Positions 51,278 through 60,289 of a stretch of DNA of 64,000 nt are shown here, in pieces; positions within the stretch are counted from its first letter, which is position 1, and each line of letters begins with the position of its first letter. The DNA comes from Candidatus Dechloromonas phosphorivorans (lineage in GTDB: Bacteria; Pseudomonadota; Gammaproteobacteria; Burkholderiales; Rhodocyclaceae), in NCBI GenBank assembly GCA_016721185.1, contig JADKIP010000016.1:62001-126000 (forward strand), given 5' to 3'. The notes under the pieces are model-generated. The model ran no database searches. It was given only the letters and a program-made list of their open reading frames with translations, and was not told where the DNA came from. A program made the position numbers and the translations under genes.

Positions 51278-51305
51278 TTTTCGGGATTTTTTCCGGTTGA
51301 CCGCA
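51273..51305 (-). repeat. Dispersed USS-like repeat after rlmB
   Basis: Core 51296-51305, minus strand, then GGAAAAAATCC and CGAAAATC. It begins just past the rlmB stop. Confidence 0.8.
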
Positions 51306-51309
51306 GCAG

Positions 51310-51331
51310 TCTCGATGGCGGTCAATCGAGA
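51310..51331 (+). terminator. Weak hairpin after rlmB
   Basis: TCTCGAT/ATCGAGA with an 8-base loop (GGCGGTCA). No T run. It lies within the spacer between convergent rlmB and a lipoprotein gene. Confidence 0.3.
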
Positions 51332-51387
51332 TGCCCAGCCGATGGAAAAACTCGGCGCCAGTTGAACGCACTGCCCCTGCGGAAGAT

Positions 51388-52026
51388 TCAGCGCTGGCCG
51401 CCAGCCAGTTCGGCCCGACGCCGGGCCTGCGCCGCAGTATTTTGATCCCCTTGGCTTTCCGCCTGCCTGGCCTGAATTTCCAGCCAGGCCAGCAGGGCGC
51501 GGCGCCAGCCCTGGCTTGATGCGGTCTCGACAGCGATAGCGATGTTGGTAGTGTCGAGATCGCCGCGACGGAACAAAACGCCGGCAGCAATCAGCCGCGA
51601 CAACGGTGAGTCGATGGTGCTGAGCGCCATTTTTCCCTTACCTGCCACGGTGCGGTATTGGGCCGGCAGCAAGTTGGGGGCAACGGCTTTGCCTTGCAGA
51701 AAATCAGCATAGCCGCGCTCGGCTTCGCCAGCATCGCTAGCCATGGCTGCAAAACCCGGACAGCTATCGAGTTCCAGGCTGGCGACTTGCACGCCACAGC
51801 GGACCAGTTCGGCTCGGGCCACCAGATCCAGGCGGCCGGTGCGCGCCAGTTCATTGCGGGCCCGCTGAAATTCTGCCTCGGCAAGACGCGTGTTGCCATT
51901 CAAGTAGGCGGTTGAAAAACTGTTCAGTGATTGATGTGCATCGTTCTGCCAATCTGGCTGAACCGGGCCGCCAGCACAGGCGGTGAGGAGCAGCGCCAGT
52001 GTTGCGGTGAGGGAAAGTTTGATCAT
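51388..52026 (-). CDS. Lipoprotein of unknown function, in the MCE operon
   Basis: A 212-residue lipoprotein. The signal peptide has the lipobox LLTAC (~Cys 17), and the rest is Ala-rich and helical, with possible TPR-like repeats. It is not a clear PqiC-type partner. Its start overlaps the MCE gene stop (ATGA, 52023-52026), so it belongs to the MCE operon. ATG 52026 was chosen over an upstream in-frame start at 52062. Confidence 0.75.
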   Translation of the reverse strand: MIKLSLTATLALLLTACAGGPVQPDWQNDAHQSLNSFSTAYLNGNTRLAEAEFQRARNELARTGRLDLVARAELVRCGVQVASLELDSCPGFAAMASDAGEAERGYADFLQGKAVAPNLLPAQYRTVAGKGKMALSTIDSPLSRLIAAGVLFRRGDLDTTNIAIAVETASSQGWRRALLAWLEIQARQAESQGDQNTAAQARRRAELAGGQR

Positions 52027-52976
52027 GGCAGCTTGATCTCCGTATCGCGGGCGAACGGCCATTTGCGGTTGATCTCCTCGATCAACTGGGTGGTTTTGCG
52101 CAGGCTGCGCTCGACCTCACTGCGCAGGCTGACCAGATCGGCGGTCGCACCTTTGGTATTGGCGGCGATGACCTGTGCATCGACCAGCAGGGCATCGACT
52201 TTCTTCAGGCTGTCGCGTGCCTCGCGCAACATGCCATGCAATTGCGTGATCGCGGCCTGCGATTCGTCCATCACGCCACCGGGACTGAAGAGCCGTTTGT
52301 CCGCTTTGTCCAGCAGGCTATTGGTGCGGTCGAGTACGCTGACCAGTTTTTTGGCGTTGTCTTCGCTGCCCAGCAGGCCGGCGAGCGCGCCGTGCGGGCC
52401 GCGCATGCGCTCGGTGACCGATTGCAGGCCGCCGAGGCTGGTGTTCAGGGCGGAGTCCTCAGCCGTCATTTTTTGGAGGTTTTCGAGCAGACTGCGCATC
52501 GCCGCCATGACCTGCGGAATCTGTTCGTTGGCATCGCCACGCAGCACCGTGCGCTCGGCGCCTGCCGGTAGTAGCGGGTCGGTCAGAATGCCGGAAAAGG
52601 CCCGGATTTTGGTTTCACCGACGAGGCTGCGTTCCATGGTGAAAATGCTCGTTGACCGCAGCCATTGGGCATCCTTGCGCAAAACGTCGATCAGGATACG
52701 GACAGTACCGTCGGCGGCCAGTTCGACGCGCCGAACGCGGCCGATCGGAAAGCCGGAAAAGGTCAGATTCATGCCCGGAATGACGCCCTCGGAGTCGTCG
52801 GCGAGCAGCACCAGATCCTGGGTTTCCTCAAACACGCCACGCGCCGCCATGACGTAGACGACGAAGGCGCAAATCAGGGCTGCAATGGCCAGCAGCAAAG
52901 CGGTTGCCTTGAGTTCGGCATGCGGCACGCGCGGTTCGGGCGGACTGTTTTCCGGGGTTGGGTCGGGCAGGTTCAT
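52023..52976 (-). CDS. MCE-domain lipid transport protein
   Basis: A 317-residue protein with a membrane helix (~25-47) and an MCE/MlaD domain (VLLADDSEGVIPGMNLTFSGFPIGRVRRVEL, with the Phe-Gly-Phe loop region), followed by a long helical segment. It should carry lipids between membranes with an MlaE permease and ATPase. It follows the permease by 18 bases. Confidence 0.85.
   Translation of the reverse strand: MNLPDPTPENSPPEPRVPHAELKATALLLAIAALICAFVVYVMAARGVFEETQDLVLLADDSEGVIPGMNLTFSGFPIGRVRRVELAADGTVRILIDVLRKDAQWLRSTSIFTMERSLVGETKIRAFSGILTDPLLPAGAERTVLRGDANEQIPQVMAAMRSLLENLQKMTAEDSALNTSLGGLQSVTERMRGPHGALAGLLGSEDNAKKLVSVLDRTNSLLDKADKRLFSPGGVMDESQAAITQLHGMLREARDSLKKVDALLVDAQVIAANTKGATADLVSLRSEVERSLRKTTQLIEEINRKWPFARDTEIKLP
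52628..52660 (-). repeat. Dispersed USS-like repeat, inside the MCE gene
   Basis: Core 52651-52660, minus strand. The first tract is CATTTTC; the second is weak. Confidence 0.6.
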
Positions 52977-52994
52977 GGGTGTTGGCTTTTGCCC

Positions 52995-53801
52995 TCAGAA
53001 GAATTCAGCGGTCAGGGAAAGGATTTCGATGACGATGAGCACAGCAAAAAGTCTTACCGTACCTTGCAATACCGCCACGGATTCCTCCTGGCCGCGGCGC
53101 GGTTTCTCCAGACCGGCGCTGGCCGGAATGGTGGCGACGGCGATGGCAAAGAGCAGGGTCTTCAGGCCGAGCGCCATGAGTACCGTGGGTTCGAAGACCT
53201 GGCCGACGGTGCGGGTGAAATTGGCGATGCCCCACGGGGTGAAACCGTACACGCCGAGGTAGGCGAGCAAAAGCGCCAGTCCACCACTGATGGCGGCAAG
53301 CAGAACGACGGCGACGGCGCTGCCGGCAACGCGGGGCAGAACAATCCGGTGGATCAGGGTTGATTCGATCACCCGCCGGGGCGCGCCGGGCTGCGTGCGG
53401 CGCAGGGCGGTGATTTCGGCGTTCATCGCCGCACCAGCCCGCAGCGCGACGAAGAGCGCGGCCGAGAGTGGCAGTAATTCAACCACCAGCACGCGCACCA
53501 CCGTGCCGAGGGCAAATTGCGAGAGGCCGTAGCTCTGCGCCGTGACGACGACGATGTGTACCAGAACGAGGCTGAGCAGGGCCGAAAGCAGGGTGAAGGC
53601 GGGTACGGTCTGGTTGCAAGTCAGACAGATCTGGGTGGCCAGGCGGCGCCGGTTCTCAGTTGAATAGGTGGCGGGCGAGGCGACCATGACGAGCAGCAGG
53701 GCGCTGAAGCGAAGCGACCGCCAGGCACCGGTCAGCCCGCCGAAAAGACGGGGAGTGCCGGCGCCCTGCGGTGAGCGGGAGGCGAGGCTCGATTCATTCA
53801 T
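52995..53801 (-). CDS. MlaE-type ABC lipid transporter permease
   Basis: A 268-residue MlaE/YrbE-family permease with five or so membrane helices and LPLSAALFVALRAGAAMNAEI, typical of the family. MlaF-type ATPases normally lie beside such permeases, but none is encoded within 64 kb, so the partner must be elsewhere or shared. It is the first gene of the MCE set, and ATG 53801 has no clear Shine-Dalgarno. Confidence 0.88.
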   Translation of the reverse strand: MNESSLASRSPQGAGTPRLFGGLTGAWRSLRFSALLLVMVASPATYSTENRRRLATQICLTCNQTVPAFTLLSALLSLVLVHIVVVTAQSYGLSQFALGTVVRVLVVELLPLSAALFVALRAGAAMNAEITALRRTQPGAPRRVIESTLIHRIVLPRVAGSAVAVVLLAAISGGLALLLAYLGVYGFTPWGIANFTRTVGQVFEPTVLMALGLKTLLFAIAVATIPASAGLEKPRRGQEESVAVLQGTVRLFAVLIVIEILSLTAEFF

Positions 53802-53864
53802 GCAAAGATAATAGCAGCTTGAATGCGAGCCTTGCTTTCAGGCGCCCGGTCGGCGCCCTTGGCG

Positions 53865-55286
53865 TCAGCCGGCTTGTTTCGCCGTATCCTTCCAACCGCC
53901 GCCAATGGCCTTGAACAGATCGACCGAGGCCGCCAGCCTGGCCTGGCGCGTGGCGATCATGGCGAGCAGGGCTTCGTTGCTGGTCCGCTGCGCGTCAAGC
54001 ACTTCCAGATAGCCGGAATAACCGGCTTCGTAGCGTTTTTGCGAAAGATCGAGCGCTTTCTGCGCACTGGCCACGCGGGCATTCTGCGCGGCTTCGGCGG
54101 TGCTGTTTTCACGCAGGCTGACCAGTGCATCGCGCACTTCCTTGAAGGCGGTTTGCAGGGTGTTTTCCCAGGCAATCACGGATTGCTGGTTGAGCGCTTT
54201 GGCTTGGTCGACGCGGGCGGCGGTGCGGCCGAAATCGAGAATCGGCATCAGCAAACCCATGCCCAGCGACCAGCCGTTGGCCCCGGCGCTGAAGAGATCG
54301 GCCAGGGCCGCGCTTTCGTTGCCGAACCTGGCAGTCAAGGAAAACTTCGGGAAATAGCCGGCCTTGGCTATGCCGATACCGGCATTCGCCGCCACCAGAT
54401 TTTCTTCAGCCTGACGCACGTCCGGGCGGCCTTCAATCAGGGATGAGGGCAGGTCGGCCGGCGGTATCGGCGGCATTGGCAGTTGCCGCAGGTCGCCGAC
54501 AGCGATTTTCAGTCCCGGGTTGCCGGTGAGCAGGGCGATCTGGTGTTCGCTGAGTTCCCGTTGCAGGCGCAGCGTCGCGGCTTGCGCTTGAATGGCGGCG
54601 AGAGCGCCTTCGGCCTGGTAGAGATCGAGTGGCGAGACCAGGCCGGCATCGACCCGGCTCCTCACCAGTTTCAGGCTGGCTTCGCGGCTGGCCAGCGATT
54701 CGGCGGTGACCGCCGTTTCGGCATCGTAAGCGCGCAGGGCGAGATAGTTGTTGCTGATCAGCCCGGCAATGGTGAGCCGGATGGCGTCGCGCGAATACTG
54801 GCTGGCGAGCAGGCTGGCCTGCGCCGCCTCGTTGCTGCGCCGGATGCGCCCCCAGACATCAAGTTCGTAGGAGGTGGTCAGTGCCGCACTGCGTGTGTCG
54901 ATGCGCTGCTTTGAATTGGCCGACCAGGTCGCTGTTTTCATGCTCAGCTTGCGATTGGTGCCGCCCACATCAGCATCAATTTGCGGAAAGAAGGCGGCGC
55001 CGGATTCGCGGGCTGCCGCTGCAGCCTGTTCGACGCGGGCGAGGGCGATGCGGATGTCGGCATTCTTGTTCAGCGCCTGATCGACCAGATCATTCAGGAT
55101 CGGGTCCTGAAAGTGTGTCCACCAGGCGGTTTCGACCTGCGACTGAGTTGCCGCTGGCGCGGCCTCGGTGTAGGCCGTCGGCAGGCTGGCTGTCGGGCGG
55201 AGGTAGTCCGGACCAACGGCGCAGCCGGTGAGGGCAAATACTGCGGTCAACGCCGAAATCAGGCGAATTTTGGGCATATTGTTCAT
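53865..55286 (-). CDS. Outer-membrane efflux lipoprotein (NodT/OprM family)
   Basis: A 473-residue TolC-type outer-membrane channel. It has the lipobox LTGC (~Cys 19) followed by AVGPDYLRP, and the two OEP repeats with long helices (VDQALNKNADIRIALARVEQA, LYQAEGALAAIQAQ). It forms the exit duct of the RND pump encoded just upstream. ATG 55286 is one base after the RND gene stop; a farther start at 55415 lies inside that gene. A dispersed repeat copy falls within its signal-peptide coding region. Confidence 0.94.
   Translation of the reverse strand: MNNMPKIRLISALTAVFALTGCAVGPDYLRPTASLPTAYTEAAPAATQSQVETAWWTHFQDPILNDLVDQALNKNADIRIALARVEQAAAAARESGAAFFPQIDADVGGTNRKLSMKTATWSANSKQRIDTRSAALTTSYELDVWGRIRRSNEAAQASLLASQYSRDAIRLTIAGLISNNYLALRAYDAETAVTAESLASREASLKLVRSRVDAGLVSPLDLYQAEGALAAIQAQAATLRLQRELSEHQIALLTGNPGLKIAVGDLRQLPMPPIPPADLPSSLIEGRPDVRQAEENLVAANAGIGIAKAGYFPKFSLTARFGNESAALADLFSAGANGWSLGMGLLMPILDFGRTAARVDQAKALNQQSVIAWENTLQTAFKEVRDALVSLRENSTAEAAQNARVASAQKALDLSQKRYEAGYSGYLEVLDAQRTSNEALLAMIATRQARLAASVDLFKAIGGGWKDTAKQAG
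55242..55274 (+). repeat. Dispersed USS-like repeat in the efflux lipoprotein signal region
   Basis: Core 55242-55251, then CGAAATCAGG and CGAATTTTGG. Confidence 0.75.
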
Positions 55287-55287
55287 C

Positions 55288-58200
55288 TTAATGTCCCTCG
55301 GCGTGGGCGTTTGGCTCATGACTTGCCGGCTGGTCTTTCTTGCCGCGCTGCAGCCACATGAAGAAGAGAGGAATGAAAATGGTGGCGATGAAGGTAGCGG
55401 CGAGCATCCCGGCAAAAACGCCGGTCCCCATCGACTGGCGAGCCGCTGCGCCGGCCCCGCTGGCCTTGACCAGGGGGAAGACGCCGAGCACGAAGGCGAG
55501 CGAAGTCATGATGATCGGACGCAGACGCAGGCGGGCCGCTTCGAGCGCAGCATCGACGACGCTCATGCCTTCCTCGACTTTCTGGGCGGCGAATTCGACG
55601 ATCAGAATGGCATTTTTCGACGCCAGCCCGATCAGCACGACGAGGCCGATCTGGAAGTAGATGTCGTTCGGCATGCCGCGTACCCAGATGGCGAAGGTTG
55701 CCCCGAGTAGCGCGAAGGGCACGGCCATGATGACGGCGAGCGGCAGCGACCATTTTTCGTACTGCGCGGCGAGGATCAGGAAGACCATGATGATGGCGAA
55801 ACCGAAGGCCTGCAGGGAGGAGCCGGAGCTGCGCTTTTCCTGGAAGGCCTGGCCGGTCCAGGCGATTTCATAGCCGCTGGGCAGGTTGGCGGCGGCAACG
55901 TCTTCGACGATCTTGATGGCGTCGCCGGAGCTGATACCAGTCTTGCTGTCGCCCATGACCTTGGCGGCGATAAAGCCGTTGAAGCGCTCGACCTGTTCCG
56001 GCCCGACAACGTTCTTGACCGTGCTGATCGCCGAGAGCGGAATCATTGCGTTGCTGGTCGTGCTGCGGACATAGATCTTGCCGAGATCTTCCGGCTTCAT
56101 CCGGTACTTGGATTCCGCCTGCAACTGGACGCGATAAACCCGGCCGGCCTTGTTGAAGTCATTGACGTATAAGGCGCCCATCGTGCTTTGCAGGGTTTCG
56201 TACACGCTGGCCAGCGGAATGCCGAGGGCGATGACCTTGGCTTCATCGACTTCAACAAACAACTGCGGCACGGTCGGACGGAAGAAGGTGCTGATCCGGG
56301 TGAATTCCGGGTGCTTCTGCAATTCGGCGATGAAAGTCTGGGTGACTTCGTTGAGTTTTTTGGCATCGCCATCGACCCGGTTCTGCAAATAGACCTCGAA
56401 GCCGCCCGCCGTACCCAGCCCCATGATTGGCGGTGGGTTGAAGACCAATGCCATACCATCCGGCTGCGACATGCCGATGCCCATGAACTTGCCGGCCAGA
56501 TCCTGCGCCTTGGCCTCGCGCTCGCTCCAGTCCTTGAGCGGAATGAAGATGGTGCCGGCGTTTGGCTTGTTGCCGCCGCCGATCAGGTCAAAGCCGGAAA
56601 CGACGAAGGTGTGCTTGACTGCCGGATCTTTTGCCACGGTTTGGCGCATGCCTTCACCGGTGGTAGCGGTACGCTTCAGCGTCGCACCGTCAGGCAACAT
56701 CAGCGCCGAGATCAGATAGCCCTGATCTTCCGCCGGCACGAAGCTGCCGGGGAGGATACGGAACAATACTGCGGTCAACCCGATAACCAGGGCAAAAATA
56801 ACCGTGCCAATGATGCCGTGCTTCAGCGTCATGCCCACCACGCTCGTATAGGAGCGGGTAAAGCGCTCGAACAGGCGGTTGAAGGGTTTGAAAATTTTGT
56901 GCTCGGTATGCTGCGGCTTGAGGAGCAGGGCGCACAGCGCCGGGGTCAGGGTCAGGGCGACGATACCGGAGATAACGACGGCGACGGCGACGGTGACGGC
57001 GAACTGCTTGTAGAGCTGGCCGGCAATGCCGCCGAGGAAGGCGACCGGAATGAATACGGCGCAGAGCACCAGCACGATGGCGACGAGCGCGCCGGAAACT
57101 TCCTGCATGGCCTTGATCGCGGCATCACGTGGCGAGAGCTTTTCCTCGGCCATCAGGCGCTCGACGTTTTCCAACACGACGATGGCGTCATCGACGACGA
57201 TACCGATCGCCAGCACCATCGCAAATAGCGTCAGGGTATTGATCGAAAAACCGAAAATCCACAGGCCGGCAAAGGTGCCGATCAGCGAAATCGGCACGGC
57301 GATCATCGGGATCAGCGTGGCGCGCCAGCTTTGCAGGAAGAGATAAACCACGGCCAGAACCAGCAGCATCGCTTCGATCAGCGTCTTGACCACTTCGGAA
57401 ATCGAGGCGGAAACGAACAGCGTGGTATCGAAAGGAATGACGTAGCCCATGCCTTCCGGAAATTTCTTCTTCAGCGTCTCCATCTTGCCGCGGACCAGTT
57501 CGGCTACTTCCAGCGCATTGGCACCGGTCTGCAGGAAAATGCCCATGGCGATGGTCGGCTGACCATCCAGCGTTACCTGCTGGTCGTAGCTGTAAGCGCC
57601 GAGTTCGATATTGGCGATGTCCTTCAAACGCAACATACCGCCCGGCCCGCTGGCGCGGATGACGATATTGCCGAACTCTTCCGGGGTCAGCAGACGACCC
57701 TTGGCGGTCACGGTATAGACCAGCATCTGGTCAGCTGGCGCCGGTTCCTGGCCAATTTTGCCGGCCGCATTCTGGGCATTTTGCGCCCGGATGGCCAACG
57801 CGACATCGCTTGTCGTCAGGCCGAGTTGGGCCATGCGGTCAGGCTTCAGCCAGACGCGCATCGAGTAATCCTGGGCACCGAAAATGGTGACGTCGCCGAC
57901 CCCCTTGATCCGCTTCAACTCGTCGGCAATATTCAGACTGGCGTAGTTGGAAAGGAAAAGCGTGTTGTAGCGCCCCTTCTCGGACTCTAGCGCAACCACT
58001 TGCAGAATGTCGTTCGAGCGCTTCTGAACGATCACACCGTTCCGCCGAACTTCCTCCGGCAAGCGCGCTTCGGCAGTTTTGACCCGATTATTGACGTTGA
58101 CCGAAGCAGTATCGACATTGGTCCCAACATCGAAGGTGGCGGTAATGGTCAGCACGCCATTGGCGGTCGCCGATGAGGTGAAGTAGAGCAGGTTCTCGAC

Positions 58201-58419
58201 CCCGTTCAACTGTTCCTCAATGGGCGCAGCCACGGTTTTAGCCAGGGTTTCCGCCGAAGCGCCGGGATAGGTGGCGGTGATCAGCACGGTCGGCGGGGCG
58301 ATTTGCGGGTATTGCGCAATCGGCAGCACCCGCGAGGCCACCAGCCCGGCGATGACGATGACGATGGAAATAACCGACGCGAAAATCGGCCGGTTGATAA
58401 AAAATCTCGACATACTCAT
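55288..58419 (-). CDS. RND multidrug efflux pump, HAE-1 family (AcrB/MexB-like)
   Basis: A 1043-residue inner-membrane proton-drug antiporter. It has twelve expected helices and two large periplasmic loops. The proton relay Asp pair in GIVVDDAIVVLENV (TM4) and LTLFAMVLAIG motif are visible, as are the FVPAEDQGYLI linker and the late ASKNAILIVEFA. It exports drugs and other hydrophobic compounds through the adjacent adaptor and outer-membrane protein. ATG 58419 is three bases after the adaptor stop. Confidence 0.97.
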   Translation of the reverse strand: MSMSRFFINRPIFASVISIVIVIAGLVASRVLPIAQYPQIAPPTVLITATYPGASAETLAKTVAAPIEEQLNGVENLLYFTSSATANGVLTITATFDVGTNVDTASVNVNNRVKTAEARLPEEVRRNGVIVQKRSNDILQVVALESEKGRYNTLFLSNYASLNIADELKRIKGVGDVTIFGAQDYSMRVWLKPDRMAQLGLTTSDVALAIRAQNAQNAAGKIGQEPAPADQMLVYTVTAKGRLLTPEEFGNIVIRASGPGGMLRLKDIANIELGAYSYDQQVTLDGQPTIAMGIFLQTGANALEVAELVRGKMETLKKKFPEGMGYVIPFDTTLFVSASISEVVKTLIEAMLLVLAVVYLFLQSWRATLIPMIAVPISLIGTFAGLWIFGFSINTLTLFAMVLAIGIVVDDAIVVLENVERLMAEEKLSPRDAAIKAMQEVSGALVAIVLVLCAVFIPVAFLGGIAGQLYKQFAVTVAVAVVISGIVALTLTPALCALLLKPQHTEHKIFKPFNRLFERFTRSYTSVVGMTLKHGIIGTVIFALVIGLTAVLFRILPGSFVPAEDQGYLISALMLPDGATLKRTATTGEGMRQTVAKDPAVKHTFVVSGFDLIGGGNKPNAGTIFIPLKDWSEREAKAQDLAGKFMGIGMSQPDGMALVFNPPPIMGLGTAGGFEVYLQNRVDGDAKKLNEVTQTFIAELQKHPEFTRISTFFRPTVPQLFVEVDEAKVIALGIPLASVYETLQSTMGALYVNDFNKAGRVYRVQLQAESKYRMKPEDLGKIYVRSTTSNAMIPLSAISTVKNVVGPEQVERFNGFIAAKVMGDSKTGISSGDAIKIVEDVAAANLPSGYEIAWTGQAFQEKRSSGSSLQAFGFAIIMVFLILAAQYEKWSLPLAVIMAVPFALLGATFAIWVRGMPNDIYFQIGLVVLIGLASKNAILIVEFAAQKVEEGMSVVDAALEAARLRLRPIIMTSLAFVLGVFPLVKASGAGAAARQSMGTGVFAGMLAATFIATIFIPLFFMWLQRGKKDQPASHEPNAHAEGH
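56770..56802 (+). repeat. Dispersed USS-like repeat, inside the RND pump gene
   Basis: Core 56770-56779, then GATAACC and CAAAAATAAC. Confidence 0.7.
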
Positions 58420-58422
58420 CGC

Positions 58423-59538
58423 TTACCCCTTCGCTGCCGGCTTGGCCGCAGGCTCTGCACCGGGAACGGCCGGCGGGTGCGGTGCAACCGGTGCGCCCGG
58501 ACGCAGTTTCATCAGGTTGTCGACAATCACCTTGTCGCCGGCTTTCAACCCGCCAGTGACGACCCAATCCTTGCCACGCCATTCGGCGACCTGAATCGGG
58601 CGTGGCGCGACTTTATCTTCGGCGCCGGCGAGCATGACGATCGGCCCTTGCTCGGTCTGAATGATGGCCGCTTGCGGAACCAGGAAAACCCCGTCGCGCT
58701 CGCCGGTCAGCAGGCGAATACGGACGAACTGGCCGGGCAGCAACTGGTTTTCCTTGTTGTCGAATTCGGCGCGCAGTTGCTGCGTACCCAGCGTGGTGTC
58801 GATATTGCTGGCCAGGAAGTTGAGCTTGCCGGTTTTCGGATAAACCGAGCCGTTGGCGAGAATCATCTCGACGCCGGTAATATTCTTCTCGGTAACCCGG
58901 CCGCCAGCGAGCTTGCCCAGATCGCTGTCACCCAGACTGAAACGAACCCAGATCGGGTTGCTCTGGTAGATCGAGGTGAGCAGGCTGTCGGTACCGACTG
59001 AAATCAGATTGCCTTCCGACTTCGCGGCGCGGCCAGTGGTGCCGGCGACAGGCGCGGTGACGGTGGTCCAGGAAAGATTCAGCTGCGCCTGATGCAGCGC
59101 GGCTTGCGCGACGGCGTTGTTGGAAACCGCATCGTCGTAATCCTTCTGGCTGATTGCCTTGGCTTCAATCAAACCTTTCAATCGATTCATTTCGCGGCTG
59201 GCCTGGTCGGCCTTGGCCTTGGCATCGGCCAGCGTGATTTCGTAAGTCGATCGGTCAATCTGGAAGAGCGGCTGGCCGGCTTTGACCGTTTCGCCTTCCT
59301 GATAAAGCCGCTTGACCAGAATGCCGCCAACCCGCGCCCGCACTTCGGTTTCACGGGCGCCTTCGGTCTGCGCCATGACTTCGATAGAGGAAGGCACTCG
59401 TTGCGGCTGGACTTCCAGCACGGTGACCGGCATCGGCCCCATCGCCGGCGCAGCGGGCGGTTTGGTGTCCGAGCAGGCACTCAGGGCAGCGATGGTCAGG
59501 AAGAGGGCGGTGCGCCGCAAGATTGGGCCAGAGGTCAT
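58423..59538 (-). CDS. RND efflux membrane-fusion adaptor (AcrA/MexA-like)
   Basis: A 371-residue lipoprotein-type adaptor. The signal ends in SAC (lipobox LSAC, ~Cys 19). The biotinyl-lipoyl domain (EVRARVGGILVKRLYQEGETVKAGQPLFQID), a helical hairpin (KADQASREMNRLKGLIEAKAISQKDYDDA) and beta-barrel domain follow. ATG 59538 follows GGAG; an upstream start at 59580 lies in the operator. It is the first gene of the pump operon. Confidence 0.95.
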   Translation of the reverse strand: MTSGPILRRTALFLTIAALSACSDTKPPAAPAMGPMPVTVLEVQPQRVPSSIEVMAQTEGARETEVRARVGGILVKRLYQEGETVKAGQPLFQIDRSTYEITLADAKAKADQASREMNRLKGLIEAKAISQKDYDDAVSNNAVAQAALHQAQLNLSWTTVTAPVAGTTGRAAKSEGNLISVGTDSLLTSIYQSNPIWVRFSLGDSDLGKLAGGRVTEKNITGVEMILANGSVYPKTGKLNFLASNIDTTLGTQQLRAEFDNKENQLLPGQFVRIRLLTGERDGVFLVPQAAIIQTEQGPIVMLAGAEDKVAPRPIQVAEWRGKDWVVTGGLKAGDKVIVDNLMKLRPGAPVAPHPPAVPGAEPAAKPAAKG

Positions 59539-59571
59539 CGGAATTGCTCCATCGAATAATATTTGCGCTAT

Positions 59572-59595
59572 TATATACATTCACGGATGTATGTA
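59572..59595. promoter_or_regulatory. AcrR-like palindromic operator
   Basis: TATATACAT and ATGTATGTA halves around TCACGG. The 24-base site closely follows the E. coli AcrR operator (TACATACAT ... ATGTATGTA). It lies between the divergent adaptor and TetR genes, so one repressor can control both. Confidence 0.75.
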
Positions 59596-59671
59596 AATGA
59601 TTTTGGGCAGCCGCCTGGATCGCTTACCATTTATATAGTCAGGCAGTCAGCATCTGGCTTGGAGAGAGAAA

Positions 59672-60289
59672 ATGGTCAGAAAAACCAAGGAAGAGGCAGA
59701 AAAAACCCGCAAGGAGTTGATCGAGGCCGCACGCAGGGTGTTTCATCAATGCGGTGTCAGTCGGTCAACGCTGGAGAAGATTGCCAAGGATGCGGGCGTT
59801 ACGCGCGGTGCGGTTTATTGGCACTTCAAGGACAAGGCCGAACTGTTCTTTGCCATGCGCGAGGATGTGTTTATTCCGATGGTCGAGCGCACCGATTCTT
59901 TTCTGTTGTCGGAAGCCTATGAGAACCCGCTTGACGCCATCGAAGCTTCGCTCAAGGAATTTTTTCGCGTGCTCGATGATTGCTCAATCGTGCGCGAAGT
60001 TTTCGAGATCATGATTTCGCGTTGCGAGTACGTCGATGAATTCGCCAGTGTTCAGGAAGAAGTCGGTCGCCCGGCGCAAGAATTTCTAAGCAAGATAGAG
60101 CGTGTTTATCAACGTGCTGCCGAAAAGGGCATGCTGCGCGAAGGTCTCGACCCCCATGAAACGGCACGTGATACCTGGGCGTTCACCAGCGGCGTGTTGC
60201 ACCTGCTGCTCGGCTGCCAGATGGGTCAGGGCCTTGATCAACAGATTCCCCGGATGATCTCAACCCACATGGCACTACGGCGTCGGTAA
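59672..60289 (+). CDS. TetR-family efflux repressor (AcrR/TtgR-like)
   Basis: A 205-residue repressor. Its N-terminal HTH (LEKIAKDAGVTRGAVYWHFKDKAELF) is that of the AcrR/TtgR group, and the C-terminal ligand domain is Met/Phe-rich. It is divergent from the pump operon with the operator between. GAGAGA precedes ATG 59672. Drug binding should release it and raise pump expression. It converges with the diguanylate cyclase gene and overlaps it by 15 bases. Confidence 0.93.
   Translation: MVRKTKEEAEKTRKELIEAARRVFHQCGVSRSTLEKIAKDAGVTRGAVYWHFKDKAELFFAMREDVFIPMVERTDSFLLSEAYENPLDAIEASLKEFFRVLDDCSIVREVFEIMISRCEYVDEFASVQEEVGRPAQEFLSKIERVYQRAAEKGMLREGLDPHETARDTWAFTSGVLHLLLGCQMGQGLDQQIPRMISTHMALRRR

Noticed and set aside
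51296..51331. The TTGACCGC...GCGGTCAA pair after rlmB as a terminator built of two repeats
   Set aside because: The second half (GCGGTCAA) lacks the TG start and AT tracts of the repeat, and no T run follows; only one true copy is present.
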